The notes under the pieces were generated by a model. That model was not told the DNA's origin, did not search any database, and saw only the letters and a program-made list of their open reading frames with translations. A DNA stretch of 64,000 bases, from positions 8,296,241 to 8,360,240 of the forward strand of contig CP154955.1 of the NCBI GenBank assembly GCA_039621445.1, read 5' to 3'. This document shows, piece by piece, positions 1-11,818 of the stretch (position 1 is its first letter; each line of letters starts with the position of its first letter). The stretch comes from Euglena gracilis. Taxonomy: Eukaryota; Euglenida; Euglenophyceae; Euglenales. Made by a program: the position numbers and the translations under genes.

Positions 1-1641
1 GCTGTGGTTGGGGGTCGAACCCCACCTCACCCACCCCACCCTACCTCCTGGATGCTGGATGCAAGGGAATATATATTTTTTAATTTTCAAATTACATCCT
101 GCGGGCTCAAAAATGGCCATTTTCAAGGGGATATCGGCTTGATCGCAGGCACTGGGGTCGAAAACTGACCCCCCGGGGGGGGGGGTTGCTATGGATAGGC
201 ACCCCACACCACTAGGCACCCCCCAGGGATTGGTCTTCCCGTACAGCCCGAGTTGGATGTCAACAGCGTCTCATGTCTGCTTTGCTCTGATGATTCTCTT
301 CCATTCTCACTTTAACTGCTGCCGACCCAGTGTTTTTCTTTCCCAACGCCCGAGACAAAGGCGATGGTACAGCTCATCCATCTAACCCAAGTTACCAAAA
401 CACAGCCACAAACTCGAGCACAAGACAAGCACAAACACAACAAAACCAGACGCAAGCACAACAATTAAACACAACCACAATAAAGAACACTAAAAGACAT
501 TAAGACATCAATTTCCATGAAGTTGAAATTTCTATGAATCCCCTGACCGCCTCCTCGGGCGATCAAATCCAGGTTTAAGTCGTCGTCATAGTAATAGTAG
601 CCCAGGAGTGGGGGGTGGTTCTGAACTTTTATACTCTCGTACGCTGTTGCCATATATCAGCTGTTGCCAGGGACAGATGGGAAGCCCTTTGGTTTCGAGG
701 TAGGTGGCAGGGTGTTGCTTAAGAAAATTTGACCCCGCCCCTGGGGGGGGGTCCAGCCAGCCAGCAGCCTTTTTCCAGCCCAGGACCGGCTTCCAGCCCA
801 GGATTTATTTCCAGCCACCCTTTGGGCGGCTGGACGGCACTGGTCTTTTACTGTCGGGGTACAAAAAATGGACAAAAATGGGTTAGATTTGGGCTGACCA
901 GGAAGAATTTGGGGTCAAAAATCGGGTTTTTGCATAACTGTCAGTTTTTTTTGGGCATTTTTGCATTTTCAAATTTTTTTGGTACCCAGGTCGACCCAGG
1001 GTCGGGCCCAGCTTAATCCCGGGACCCCTAGGGGAGGGGGGTCAATCAGCAGCCTTTTTCCAGCCAGCCCAAGTTTTCCAGCCTCTGAGCTGGACCCCCC
1101 GTGGTCGTTAAAACCCTGTCCTGACCCCCACCCCTGGGGGTAAGGTGGCAGGGGGGTTCAGACCCCCCCCCCCTAGATGTTGGGAGAGAGAGCCCAGAAC
1201 CTCCCTCCTTGGCAGGTTCCAAAAATAGCGAAAATTTTGCTTCCAATGCTTTGCGCCGGAAAGTGAGCAAAAAAATGCCTTTCTTCATTATTTTTGAGCA
1301 TGTCACCCATTTTTTGATGCTTTGGAGTTTTCCACATAAACAGTGTTCAAAATTTTTCAAAAAATGAGCATTTTGGATGTCTTTCAAAGAAAAACCAGTG
1401 ATTTTTGAACAATTGTTGGCCGGATTTCCGGCCCTTTGCCCGTCCACAAAACCACACATTTCCCCGGCCCCCATCAGTTTCGAGGTAGGAAGGTGGGGAC
1501 CCCACCCCTCTCCGTGTTGAGAGGGGGGGGGGTCCGACCCCCCCCCTCAAGGCTTCCCATCCATCCGTTGCCGTCCGTTTCTTAAGCAGAACAAATGCGC
1601 TCACCCACACCACCGCCCGGCACCGACCCCCGCACCCCCAG
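1..1641. other. Non-coding left edge: intron or upstream region of the TTL gene
   Basis: No exon could be supported here. The stretch holds C/G tracts and one copy of the CCAGCC-rich hAT-like family (about 708-1118). That copy lies inside a larger block whose ends, near 667 and 1572, are inverted versions of GATGGGAAGCC. The block contains two copies of GTTTCGAGGTAGG (about 692 and 1479). The first exons of the TTL gene may lie here or left of the window. Confidence 0.5.
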
Positions 1642-3756
1642 GGGGCCCCCCGCCCTGTCGCCCACCTCCACTGGGGGGAGTACGAGCACATCGACTGGGA
1701 TGGCCGGGCAGTGCAGCGCGGGCGCCAGTGGGTCAGCTGCTACTACAACCGGTGTGATCGGTGTTTTGTGACTGGGATTGTATGCCGGGTGCTGCCTTTT
1801 GCGAGTGGGTGGGTGGGTGGGTATGTATGGGTGTGCGTAGGTTGTGCAATGGCATCCAAATATACACCAGCAAAAAGTATGCATGTTTCTGAACAAAGTC
1901 GCTGTTTGGCAAGCTGCTTCATAAATCAAATGTTTATGTCTGTCTCCTTTGCAGCTTTTGACAGCAGATTAGATGTACCATATCGTGTAGAAAAAGTTTT
2001 AGAAAATGCAAAAAGAACGGGGCTAGGAACTATTCAGTGCTTTTGTGGTCAATTTATAAGTCGATTTTTTTTGCCAAAGTAATAACCCTTCATTCACATC
2101 ATTGTGTGCGCTCACGCATGCGTGTGCATGTATTGTGTGTGCATGTGGTGTGTGTGTGTGTGCGTGCGTGCATGCGTGTGTGCGTGCGTGCGTGCGTGCG
2201 TGCGTTTGTGCGCGCGCGTGTGTGTGCGTGCGGGGTTGCTTGACACAATTTTGGGAATTCCCTGGCTCATGATAATGGGATATGTGAATTTTTGAGGTCC
2301 AGTGATTTTCCCTTCTTTTGTTATCAGGACAGAATTGCACTTCATACCACACCCCTCTCCCCCAGGAAGGGCCTCATCCGGAAGGCCCTTTTCGCCCACA
2401 ACGTGCAGCGCTGGGCGGCCAAACACCCGCACAGCCCCCTGGCCTCCGCTGTGCCCCACACCGTTCCCCAGGCCACCGCCCCCCGCTCTGTGTGGCGGTG
2501 CCCCCTCCTCAGGGCTGGACGGGAGGCTAAATAGATTTGAAAGTTAAATTTAGTTGTTTTTTTTTAAAATAAAAATTACTTCGTCCCCGGAACCCGATGG
2601 GTAGTGGGCGGGGGGGACTCACTGACCCCATCCTGGTGGGTGGGGGGTCCGACCTCCCCACTCCGTTCCGCATTTCTGGAGGAAGCGGGGTTTTATCTCC
2701 AAACCTTCTTTCGGCGCATTCGGCACAGAAAGAAATGTTTGCTTTCGCTGCCCTGTGGTGGGGAGAGGTCGACGGGGGGATTGGTGAACGGAAGCTTTGG
2801 TCTGTTCGTATGGTGAAGGTATTTCTCTCTCCTCCCTGTCACCGTCAACGCAATTGCCTGAGCCATGTGGCTCGGTTGCGGTCGCCTGGCAGTGTGTTGT
2901 CCCCAGAGGTTCTCAGCAACCCCGCCTCCCTCACCGCTGCCTCGGAGCAATGCTTTGCCACCCCCGAGGGTTTGTCCACCTGTTTTCTTCTGGCCGGCTA
3001 CAATTCCATGTTGATCCATCCAGACACCCCCCCAACCCCAGACCAGTGGGGATCCACTTTATGCCACATGTGCACGGAACAGTGTGGAAATCTAAAAAGA
3101 TTGATGAAATGCCAGTATGGGGGGTGATGACAACTTCCTGCACTGACAGGTTGGCCGGTAACGGGGACCCTGAAAGTTTCCCGGGCGGGACCCTGACAGG
3201 TTCCTGGGTAGGGCATTTCAAGGGAAAGTCAATGAAAAATGACCCTGGCAGGTTGCATTACATATCTTCTTTGGATTTTTGAAAGATGTTGGACTGTTGC
3301 AGAAGACAATTAGAACCCGGAAGACTGTGAATCATACCCCCCCCCCCCCCGGGAAACTGTCACCCTCGAGAACTTGTCAGGGTCCCGCCTGGGAAACTGT
3401 CAGGGTCCTTGGCACCGGCCAACCTATCAGCATAGGAAGTTGTCAGTGTCCCCGGTACTGGCCAACGTGTCAGGTGCAGTTTCCCGGGGGGGGGGTAGGT
3501 ACGTTGATACGTTGTGAATCTAGAACCTCTAAGTTGAGCCTTAAGGGTCAAATGCTGATACTCAGAAGCAGTGAACTTTTAAACCCAGATGGGCAGTTGC
3601 GTATCCGGTGATCACCACTGCCTCCTCCTTGCCTGTTCTCCGGTGACCCACCCTGGTCTTTGATCGTTGCCCAGTTTCGACTTTGGTCGCTCTCCACTGG
3701 GAGGCACATGGACAACGCTATGTGCTTTAGCAAGTCCGCTCACATGGGAAAAGGAA

Positions 3757-3788
<32 letters not shown>

Positions 3789-6700
3789 GTATATATATAT
3801 ATTATATTCATATCCTATTCGTTGCATTTGTATTATCTAATAGTATATCATATTGTTCATTTATATTATATTATAGTAAAGTATATTTATATACATTATT
3901 TTAATGTATATAAATATACTTTACTATAATATAATATAAATGAACAATATGATTTTGTAATATTTACTGGACGTTCTTCTGCAGTGTGGATTCTCAAAGC
4001 CAGCATGCTGAACCAAGCCCAGGGCATCACAATTGTGCGCAGCCAACAGGAGGTCTGCTTGGTTGGTCCCAGAGCTTTGCAGTTCTCCGACCCATGTCCA
4101 TTTTATCCCCAGCCTTGTCAAGAAATTTGCTTGGACCTCAATGCATCGGCAGCGTCTGCGCGCCGCGCGAAATCGTCGGCTTCGCGACTTCCGTGAAATG
4201 TGGTGTCACCCTCGTCAGAGTCACCAGGGTAATGCCGTGGTGAATCTCGGGAAAAAAGCCGCATTCACACATGGCTTTTTGAGTGTACTGTATATCCTAC
4301 CACCAGGTTAAATGCCTCAAAAATTCATGCCAATGGCATCTTCGGCCAACTGAAAACATTGCCTTTTGTTTGCATCACTCAGCAGGGACTCCCTCAGCTC
4401 TGGGAGAATTTTCCCCAGGAACTGCCAATTTTTCATGTAGAACGTTTCCCTGTCGCACCTGAAAGGAAGTGACGGGTGCCAAAGACGTCGGCGGCCACAC
4501 ATCGCAAACGCCATTCAAAAGAGTCCGGCGCTGGAGGCACCTCCTTCAGACAGGCATCTCCTTGAGCCAGACGGCTAGGAAGTGGTTGAATGGTTTTTGA
4601 AAAGTGTTTGACTGGCCTTTTGAAAGTGGAGAGTGACCCCCCCGGGGAGTTGGTAATTAGTGGTATGATCCAGGCGCGCAGCTGAATAAATTCTCGCAGC
4701 AAAACCAAAAAGTTCATAAAACGTGCAATAAAAAAGATCAAGAAATTTGGCTTTCTGACCAGGCTTCAGGAACCGGCCCGATCCAGCTGGACCGGCTCAT
4801 GGCGGTAGACTGGGGGGGGGTAGTGGGTAGTCGGCCGACTACCCAACTGGTCGGCCGACTGTAGGTAGCTAGTCGGCGAGACGGGTGGGGGGGGGGGGTA
4901 GTGGGTAGTCGGCCGACTAGTCGGCGAAATACCCACTCTAATGTACTAACGACTCAAAACCGCCGACTTTTAAGCCCCTTTTAAGCTTTTGGGTAGCCGG
5001 CCGACTAGTCGGCCGACTACCCACTAAGCTGGACCCCACCTACTGGAATGCCCAGCACCCGGGGGGGGGGGGGGCAGCCAGTGTTCTCAGGAAATCCCCC
5101 ACAGGCAACAAACCTTCCCAACGCACCTTCTTCACAGCTGCAAGATGCGGTTGCCGATGCGTCGGAGCTTGGTTCAGGCCTCAACATTCTCCCACCCAAC
5201 GTTTGCTGTTTTGCTGTTTTGCTGGTTGCGGGTGGAAATGTTTGCGCTGTTGGCGGTGGTTGTGGGTAGTTGTTACGGTGCTTTTATTTTAGTGGGCCCC
5301 CTTTGTGGTTGCCTGGTACCAACGCTTGAGTGGCTACGTCCTCCAGCACTACGTAGCAAACCCACTCTTGCACTGGGTCACAACTGAGCAATTGTCCAAG
5401 AGAACAATGAATCAGCTACATTCTTTTACCATATCTGTGATGCAGCACATAAGAAAAAGTAATTTTGCAGGTATACATGAAGCCTTGTGCGCATGACATC
5501 CAGAGGACGAAATGTAATTTTGATGGGATTCTAACCGAACACAAATACTCTGTCATCTGTGTTTTCCCCCCTGTGCGGTGTTTGCAGTCAACGTTTATCC
5601 AAGGGCATTTTCTGTTGTGTGTGCGTCTGTGCTTGCACATCATATGGCTAATATGCACACTGTGTACGTTGCACATCATATGGCTAATATGCACACTGTG
5701 TACGTTGCACATCATATGGCTAATATGCACACTGTGTACGTTGCACATCATATGGCTAATATGCACACTGTGTACGTTGCACATCATATGGCTAATATGC
5801 TCACTGTGTACGTTGCCTTCCGCTTCCCCTTCCCCCTGCCCCCACCCTCCACCCCTGTGGCCATGGGTGCCCCAGAGGGCAGTGGCGGGGCGTAAGTTCC
5901 ACCTTCGGGTGTACGTCCTCGCTTTGGGCAGCCTCGCCGTCTACGTCTACCCGGAGTTCCTGGCGCTGTTCGCCCTGCAGGTGCGCCCTGGCTCGATCCC
6001 CTGCTCAATAGAAGTTTTGGAGCAGAGGTTTTCTTCGGGGGGGGGGGGCCCCCCCCCCCCCCCCCCCGGGGGGGGAGAGAGGGTCCAGCCGGCCAGCACC
6101 TTTCTTCCAGCCGGGCTGCCCCCCCCCCCCCGCCAGTCCAGCCCCTTTTTTGCTGGGTCCAATGGAAAATTGCTGAAAAATGTTGGAAAATGGCCAACAA
6201 AAATGGTTTTTGGGGGGCTTTTCGGGTGCTTTTCGGGGTTTGTCAGATGCTCATTTTTTCCCAAGCTGACCTTTGCAGGTCATTTGGGGGGGGGGGCAAT
6301 TGTCCGGTTTCAGCCAGCCCAGCCCAGCTCATACAGCCTCCCCCCGGCAAGGAGACAAGCTAGCCAGCCCAAGTTTCCAATCCTAGCTCAGCAACCCCCA
6401 CCCCCGGATCCTTGAAGACATGTATGGTCTGCACTCTGAAGGGGGGGTCCAGCCAGCAGTTTTTCACCAGCCACCTTTTTCAAGCCAGCTGTCCCAAGAA
6501 TCCCTAAGAAAACCTTGCACTGGAGGACATAAGTAACGGAGTGCGGGACCCAATGGATTTGTGAACGAAGCTTATCTTTGGGAGTGGGGGACGGTGGAAT
6601 TCATGGCATGTGTTCTCAAATCGGTGATTGACAGCCTTTCTGGCATCCAAACGTTGCCCAAAACTGGCCCCAAAGCTGGTTCACAATGTCTTTCAATGTG

Positions 6701-9431
6701 TTTCTCCAGTTTTGAGGCGGTGTATCGCCAAAACCAAAACAGCTGCATACTCTTCATGGCCTTTGGCCACTTCGCCTTCAGCTGTAATGGCAGGCACTCC
6801 ACAGAACAAGGGAAACCTCTCCAACCCGATGTTAACAATAAATCTAATCAGAACAAAGCCTAAGCTAGATGGTGGCCTTGTGGATGAAATTTATATGCGC
6901 CAAACAAATGTATTGCACCTGCAATCCCCAGAAGTAATACCCCCCCTCCCCCGCCAACAAAGACTCAATTGTCTTGAATTTCTGAGAAAATGGGGTTTAT
7001 CCACGGTGCGGTTTTCTTTTTTTCCTCAATGTTAGCTTCTTTTCAACTGTGGATTGATCGATTTTGTCTCTGTTCTTAGAAACCGCTGCAGCTCGAACCT
7101 GCTTTTGATTTCACTATCCCTTCTACAGGAATACAGCACCAGTTGTCAATTGCTTATTCAGCGTGTGACATCACTCACAGCCTCTCGTCGTAACCCTCCA
7201 TTGGAAGCCCCCCCTCCCTTCAAATAACGACCGTAACCTATTCGGGGTTTCTGCCAAAAATCCAAATAGCCGCCTGCCCCCAGCAACTGCACACGTTCAA
7301 GCCCTCCGAATATTGCAAGCAGAAAAAAGGGAAGATCGAGTGGCTTTTGCCACAGTCTCAACAACCTGTTTGGGTTTTGAAACCATTTGTTCGGAGAGGG
7401 GATCAAAAAACTGACATCGTCGAGGGGCTGTGGCATGATCGGCAAACAGTAAAAGGGTGTGGCAGATGTCGAAAACAGTACAGAATGGCTCCCTGGAATG
7501 CATCCAGCACGAAGCGCTGAATGTTTTATTGGTCAAACAAAAGGTTACCCAAATTGAAGCCAGCCCCTCGGTTTTCCACAATGTGACCGAATAGTTGCCC
7601 CGGGAAGCTTTTTCTTCCCTCTGAAACTCCCTGTTGAAACTCGGTATTCCTAATTTTTGCATTTTATTTTTGCAGTTATTTTTGTTTCTATTGTGTTTCA
7701 TGGTCCACAGATGCATTTATGGACTGTAACATGGACTGTAACAACAATTTTGATGCCGGAAACTCCCATTTTTACAAGGAGGATTTATCATTTTTTGTTT
7801 TTTGAAAGGAATGTCATTTTTTTGACTGATCGCCTGTTGTTGAAAAGATGCACATTTGCAGATAGCTGGGGTGAATATAACTGCTGAGTACGGAACACGG
7901 TTAAGAATATTTCTGTCCATTTGAATGCATATGGGAAACAAAACGATGCCCTTTATTGAAAATTTATAACAGTCTAAATATAAAATATTTATATTTTAAT
8001 ATGTATAATATGCATATGTACTATGTAGAAAAATTCACATAAAATTTTCCTCATGCAAGTTTTATAATTTTTAAGGTGTTTTGCTTTCCCAGCAAGCAGT
8101 TTCCATAATGCTGATAGCTTCTCCAACCTGAAGTGCCACCTCACCAACACTTGCTTCCAGGGTATTCCCGTCTGCTTGCAGCATTGAGGTTTTTCAACCA
8201 GCCTTCCCCTCGTGCACGGGTTTTCTTTTGACAAGAGTTATTATTTTGGTGTTTCAAGCGATGCTTTGTTTTCTGTTGGAGGGAAATTGATAACCACAAT
8301 TTTTCTGCAATTTCCGCAATTTTTCCAATTTTTTCCCACAATTTTTCCCCATGAACCTGAAATGGAGGGCGATATGAATTCCGGACATTTCGCAAAAGTT
8401 TCATAAGGGTACCCAGGTGCTTTTTTTGCTTTTTTGTTGGAAATTCGCCAAATTTTGCCAAATTTTGCCAATTTTGCCAAACTGTGCAAATTTTTGGCCA
8501 TTTTTAGGTTTCCCTAAATTTCTGCTGGGAAGCAATCTTGGATTCAAAAAAATTCCGCATGCTGACCAGATTTCACCTGATACCACCTGATACCAAACTT
8601 TCTTCCTTTTTTTTGCCATTTTTGGATTTTTCACCCAGAAATTACATATTTCCAGGATCAGCGTGTGCCCAAAATTATAAAAATCGTGTTTTTGGACCTT
8701 TTTATCAGAAAAAAAAATGTGAATAGCGGCTCAAAACTTACACGCATGTTGCAAAATGACCAAATTTGTGAAATTTTTCCAAGTCCCCTCCAGCAGAAGT
8801 TTATTAATTCACAAAACCGCAATTTCTGCGATTTCCCCGTATTTTAGCCGCTCCGGGCACCAAACTGGGGCGAAGTCTTCCAATGATGCAGAATTTTTTT
8901 TCTGAAGTTGACCCCTTCTTGCCAAAATGTGGCCATTTTTTGTGGATTTTTCATAAAATATGCCGGTGCGGGATTTTTTTGTTTGTTGCTTAAGGACCGC
9001 CCTGGTTGGAAGTGAAATGAAGCGTTTGTGACAGTGCGTGGCCAGTGACCACCATTTTGCCTGGCAGGCAACCATGACGGCAGGTTGGCTCCGGAAGTGG
9101 AAGAGCAGGCAGTGCGGCTGTTCTCTGAGTTGCAGTCTGAGTTCATTGCCGGTGGGGTTGCGGAACCCTAACCCTAACCCTAACCCTAACCCTTGCCCTA
9201 ACCCTAACCCTAACCCTAACCCTAACCCTAACCCTAACCCTAACCCTAACCCTAACCCTAACCCTAACCCTAACCCTAACCCTAACCCTAACCCTAACCC
9301 TAACCCTAACCCTAACCCTAACCCTAACCCTAACCCTAACCCTAACCCTAACCCTAACCCTAACCCTAACCCTAACCCTAACCCTAACCCTAACCCTAAC
9401 CCTAACCCTAACCCTAACCCTAACCCTAACC

Positions 9432-9472
<41 letters not shown>

Positions 9473-9570
9473 CCCTAACCCTAACCCTAACCCTAACCCT
9501 AACCCTAACCCTAACCCTAACCCTAACCCTAACCCTAACCCTAACCCTAACCCTAACCCTAACCCTAACC

Positions 9571-9611
<41 letters not shown>

Positions 9612-11653
9612 CCCTAACCCTAACCCTAACCCTAACCCTAACCCTAACCCTAACCCTAACCCTAACCCTAACCCTAACCCTAACCCTAACCCTAACCCTA
9701 ACCCTAACCCTAACCCTAACCCTAACCCTAACCCTAACCCTAACCCTAACCCTAACCCTAACCCTAACCCTAACCCTAACCCTGGCATTGGCACACAAAA
9801 TTATTCATTTGCCAAAATAAGGAATTGGCACACAAAATTAAGCATTTGCCACTCAATGTTGGCTTCGACACATGAACCTGTTTTTGTCGTGCCATCGGCC
9901 ACCAGCTCTGTTCCAATTTGAAACTGCCAAACACCGCGTGAATACCCCGGGAAAGGAGCCGGGGCAACTGATGTCGACATCTGCGGTGATCCAGACCGAT
10001 GAGTACACACCCCACAACACATTTTTGTGAATCGCCGAATCTAGCGGTTGTCCCTGCCCTCCCAACTTTTCAGATTGTTGGGGAGTGCCTGCAGTGTGTG
10101 AGCAGTGAGGTGACGTTCATGGCACGCCCCAACTGCTTCGAGTTGTTTGGGTTTGATTTCCTCCTGGACTCTTCATGGAAGGTGTGCAGAAAGGTGGCAC
10201 ATTTTTTGCGAACCCTCTCACCTGTTGTTATGCCTCCCAGGGTCACAGAATCTAGTTTGGCGATGCTGGGGGTAACAGCGCAACGTTTGCCTCTGGAGTA
10301 AATGCGAGAGAGAGAAGCTTACTCCCCACACCCCAACCCCCCCAATACCCCCCCCCCCCCCTCATCTTAAGGTGCTCAATATTTAGTGCAGATTCTCCGT
10401 AATGCGCGGCCTGACATTCGGCTCTACGTTCATGCCAGGTCCGATATTCAGTCAGCGAGGTATCCTAATTGGACAGAATCCCCTCCTCAGTTTTTTTTTA
10501 AGTGCTGAAAAGCAAACAAAGTGAAGGAAACAAGAAATGCCAGAACGCGGACAATGATCTTCCCCTTCTGGGAACATGGCGACATGGGTGTAAGCACTTG
10601 ATCATCAAATGTGGAAAAAAATAAAAAAAACCTCCCTCACAGCCCTTTTTTCCCCCTCGCGGAATTTGGCGATGTGCGTGCGCGGCCATATTTTTTCTTT
10701 TGCTTTCTCTTGGACCGTTATTTTGCAAATTTATCACGTTTGCATTTCCATTTTTTTTTACAGCGTTTCTGCAAGAAATGTGAAATGTTTTTAAATCCCC
10801 ACGCCGCTTTATTTGCTGTCCTTGAAGTGGACGAGTCCGGTGTTCTGGGCCCCCGCCGGCAGCCCCGCCCTCCCCAGGTGTGGCTGCTGGAGGCGAACGC
10901 CGAGCCGGACTTCAAGCAGACCGGGCAGCGGCTGCAGGGCCTCGTGGACGGCGTCCTGGCGGACTCCCTGGCGCTGGTGCTGGCCGCCTTCCACGCCGCC
11001 CGCGGCGACGCAGTCGGCACAGCGCCGGGGGTGTGTGCCAGTGCGGCGGATGCATCCCGGCGGACTTTTGAGGCGGTGCCGACCCCACCCCCGGGGGGGG
11101 GGGGGGGGGCTGCCTGGGCAGGCACTCCAAAACCCCCCAAGCGGGGGGGGGGTAACGGCACATGGCCACAGTGCCTGTGCCAAGGCTCCACTGGCCAAGG
11201 CTGTGTACTCGGCCAAGGCACTTCCAGCACCGAAGGCGCCGGAAGCCCAGAAAAGGCCATCCTTGGGCATTTTTTTTGGCCCACGTCCAGGCAGGCACGA
11301 CCCCTCTGCGGGGGGGGGGGGTCGTGCCTGCCTGCCCAGGCACTCCAAGGCACTCCGAAATCCTCCCCGGGGGTTGGTCAATTTCCGCCTGGATGCATCG
11401 GCAGGCGTTGCATGATGCAACGGTGTCCTTTTGAAAAGCTACTTCTTTTGTGGTTTTGTGGGTGTCTGAAAATGGGCCTCTGTGTCGTCGTGTGGGGGGA
11501 TGGGGGCTCACTCAGCTCGCCCGTCATCGTGCCGTATGCACCAACGTAGCTGGATCACGATGCATTCACTTTCGCCCGTTGCCATTTGTGGGGCTGTTTC
11601 AGGGCGCCACCCGCTTCGTGAAGGTGTACGAGCGGGAGCCTCGCCCCTGGTGA
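1642..11653 (+). CDS. Tubulin-tyrosine-ligase (TTL) domain protein, multi-exon
   Basis: The TTL family uses an ATP-grasp fold to ligate an amino acid (Tyr, Glu or Gly) to a protein, classically tubulin. Supported exons: 1642-1751, 2366 to about 2489, 3985-4052, 5138-5200, 5293-5376, 5876-5980, 8093-8161, 9068-9156, 10074-10181, 10878-11030 and 11603-11653 (ends TGA). Diagnostic pieces in order are SCYYNRKGLIRKALFAHNVQ, WILKASMLNQAQGITI, GYVLQHYVANPLL, GRKFHLRVYVLALGSLAVYV, SNLKCHLTNTCFQ, CFELFGFDFLLD and WLLEANAEPDF. The last carries the Glu/Asn metal-binding motif of the fold. Phases agree at most junctions: 1751/2366 rebuilds an Arg codon, 8161/9068 a Gly codon, and the last four exons are phase 0. 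At least one exon is missing between 2489 and 3985 and probably a short one between 5980 and 8093. The true start was not found. The linker resembles the fungal Pby1-type TTL group, but the substrate cannot be predicted. The intron after 9156 carries a telomeric array. Confidence 0.85.
2110..2233. repeat. GT/GTGC microsatellite in a TTL intron
   Basis: Purine-pyrimidine alternating tract of TG and TGCG units in the intron after 1751. It opens all frames locally but encodes nothing credible. Confidence 0.9.
3755..3801. repeat. AT microsatellite in a TTL intron
   Basis: Alternating A/T tract. It is followed at about 3840-3950 by an AT-rich inverted repeat around GTATATTTATATACATT that could fold back on itself. 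Confidence 0.85.
4805..5030. repeat. Cluster of TAGTCGGCCGACTA palindromes
   Basis: The sequence GTAGTCGGCCGACTA and close variants occur repeatedly, interleaved with poly-G tracts and GGGTAGT. The arms face each other, at about 4829-4860 against 4985-5023. It lies in the intron between exons 3985-4052 and 5138-5200. It looks like a small inverted-repeat element of its own family; no target duplication was identified. Confidence 0.6.
5638..5812. repeat. 36-bp tandem repeat, about five copies
   Basis: Nearly perfect tandem copies of a 36-bp unit containing CATCATATGGCTAATATGC. It sits in the short intron just before exon 5876-5980. Because 36 is a multiple of three, it stays open in several frames as a 12-residue repeat, which is a by-product and not evidence of coding. 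Confidence 0.9.
8200..9005. repeat. Dispersed repeat 'I', copy 1 (unoccupied form)
   Basis: AT-rich stretch of CAATTTTTCC-like words whose middle and 3' part matches 35320-36370: the AACCTGAAATG...GGCTGAATGAG region, the TTTCACAAGGGAACCCAGG region, and the following TTGCCAAAATTTGG and TTCCGC words. At 8411-8418 it carries ACCCAGGT uninterrupted, whereas the second copy is broken there by an insertion. It fills the TTL intron between exons 8093-8161 and 9068-9156. Near 9010 it ends in TTAAGGACCGCCCTG, the right end of another inverted-repeat family. Confidence 0.6.
9165..9783. repeat. Interstitial telomeric array (CCCTAA)n inside a TTL intron
   Basis: About 103 tandem CCCTAA hexamers, almost perfect, with two CCCTAAA heptamers (near 9450 and 9590) and one CCCTTG variant (near 9190). 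It begins about 8-13 bases after the 5' splice site of exon 9068-9156 and ends about 290 bases before exon 10074-10181. The coding strand is C-rich, so pre-mRNA would carry CCCUAA repeats. Flanking exons join in frame, so the gene appears to tolerate the array. It implies the TTAGGG telomere type. Confidence 0.97.
11030..11420. mobile_element. Inverted-repeat element, GCAGGCACTCC family, copy 1
   Basis: Intron block between TTL exons 10878-11030 and 11603-11653. The arms GATGCATCCCGGCGGA (about 11048) and the complement of CCGCCTGGATGCATC (about 11387) face each other. Inside are several GGCAGGCACTCC words, C/G tracts and a central hairpin CACCGAAGGCGCCGG. It starts within 8 bases of the 5' splice site at 11031. 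The 8-bp flanks GTGTGTGC and CATGATGC match only partly, so a target duplication is not proven. Relatives lie at about 15021-15300 and 27470-27840. Confidence 0.6.
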
Positions 11654-11706
11654 CCGTCTGGCCGCTGAAAACCCCTCCTCCAACGCTTGTCCAGCCCACT
11701 CTTTTC

Positions 11707-11818
11707 GTAATTGTACTGCGGGGAAGACGCCAGAACCCATTCGATTTCAGAAGTTAAGCCTGGTCAGGTCCAGTTGGTATTGAGGTGGACAACCAATTGG
11801 GAACACTGGGAGTTGTAC
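11707..11818 (+). rRNA. 5S rRNA-like sequence, possibly a pseudogene
   Basis: The core AGAACCCATTCGATTTCAG / AAGTTAAGCCTGGTCAGG / GGTATTGAGGTGG / GGGAACACTGGGAGTTGTAC follows 5S rRNA from helix II to the 3' end, including the AAGTTAAGC box A region, and is followed by a T6 tract suitable as a Pol III terminator. Length is 112 nt against the usual 119-120. The 5' strand of helix I (GTAATTGTACTGCGG) pairs poorly with the 3' GTTGTAC and seems to lack about two bases. That favours a pseudogene or 5S-derived retroposon, but a functional gene is not excluded. It starts 54 bases after the TTL stop codon. Confidence 0.7.

Noticed and set aside
1954-2033. Possible TTL exon after TTTGCAG (FDSRLDVPYRVEKVLENAKR)
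   Set aside because: Splicing 1751 directly to 2366 restores the conserved SCYYNRKGLIRKAL sequence in phase; including this stretch would break it.
5638-5812. CRISPR-like array
   Set aside because: Copies are contiguous with no unique spacers, in a eukaryotic intron; this is an ordinary tandem repeat.
9038-9794. Open frames of PNPNPN or RVRVRV / GLGLGL repeats
   Set aside because: Translations of the telomeric hexamer array.
10718-11511. Long antisense open frames over the TTL C-terminal exons
   Set aside because: Shadow frames of the GC-rich + strand exon 10878-11030 and of poly-C/G tracts; the + strand carries the WLLEANAEPDF motif in phase with both neighbours.
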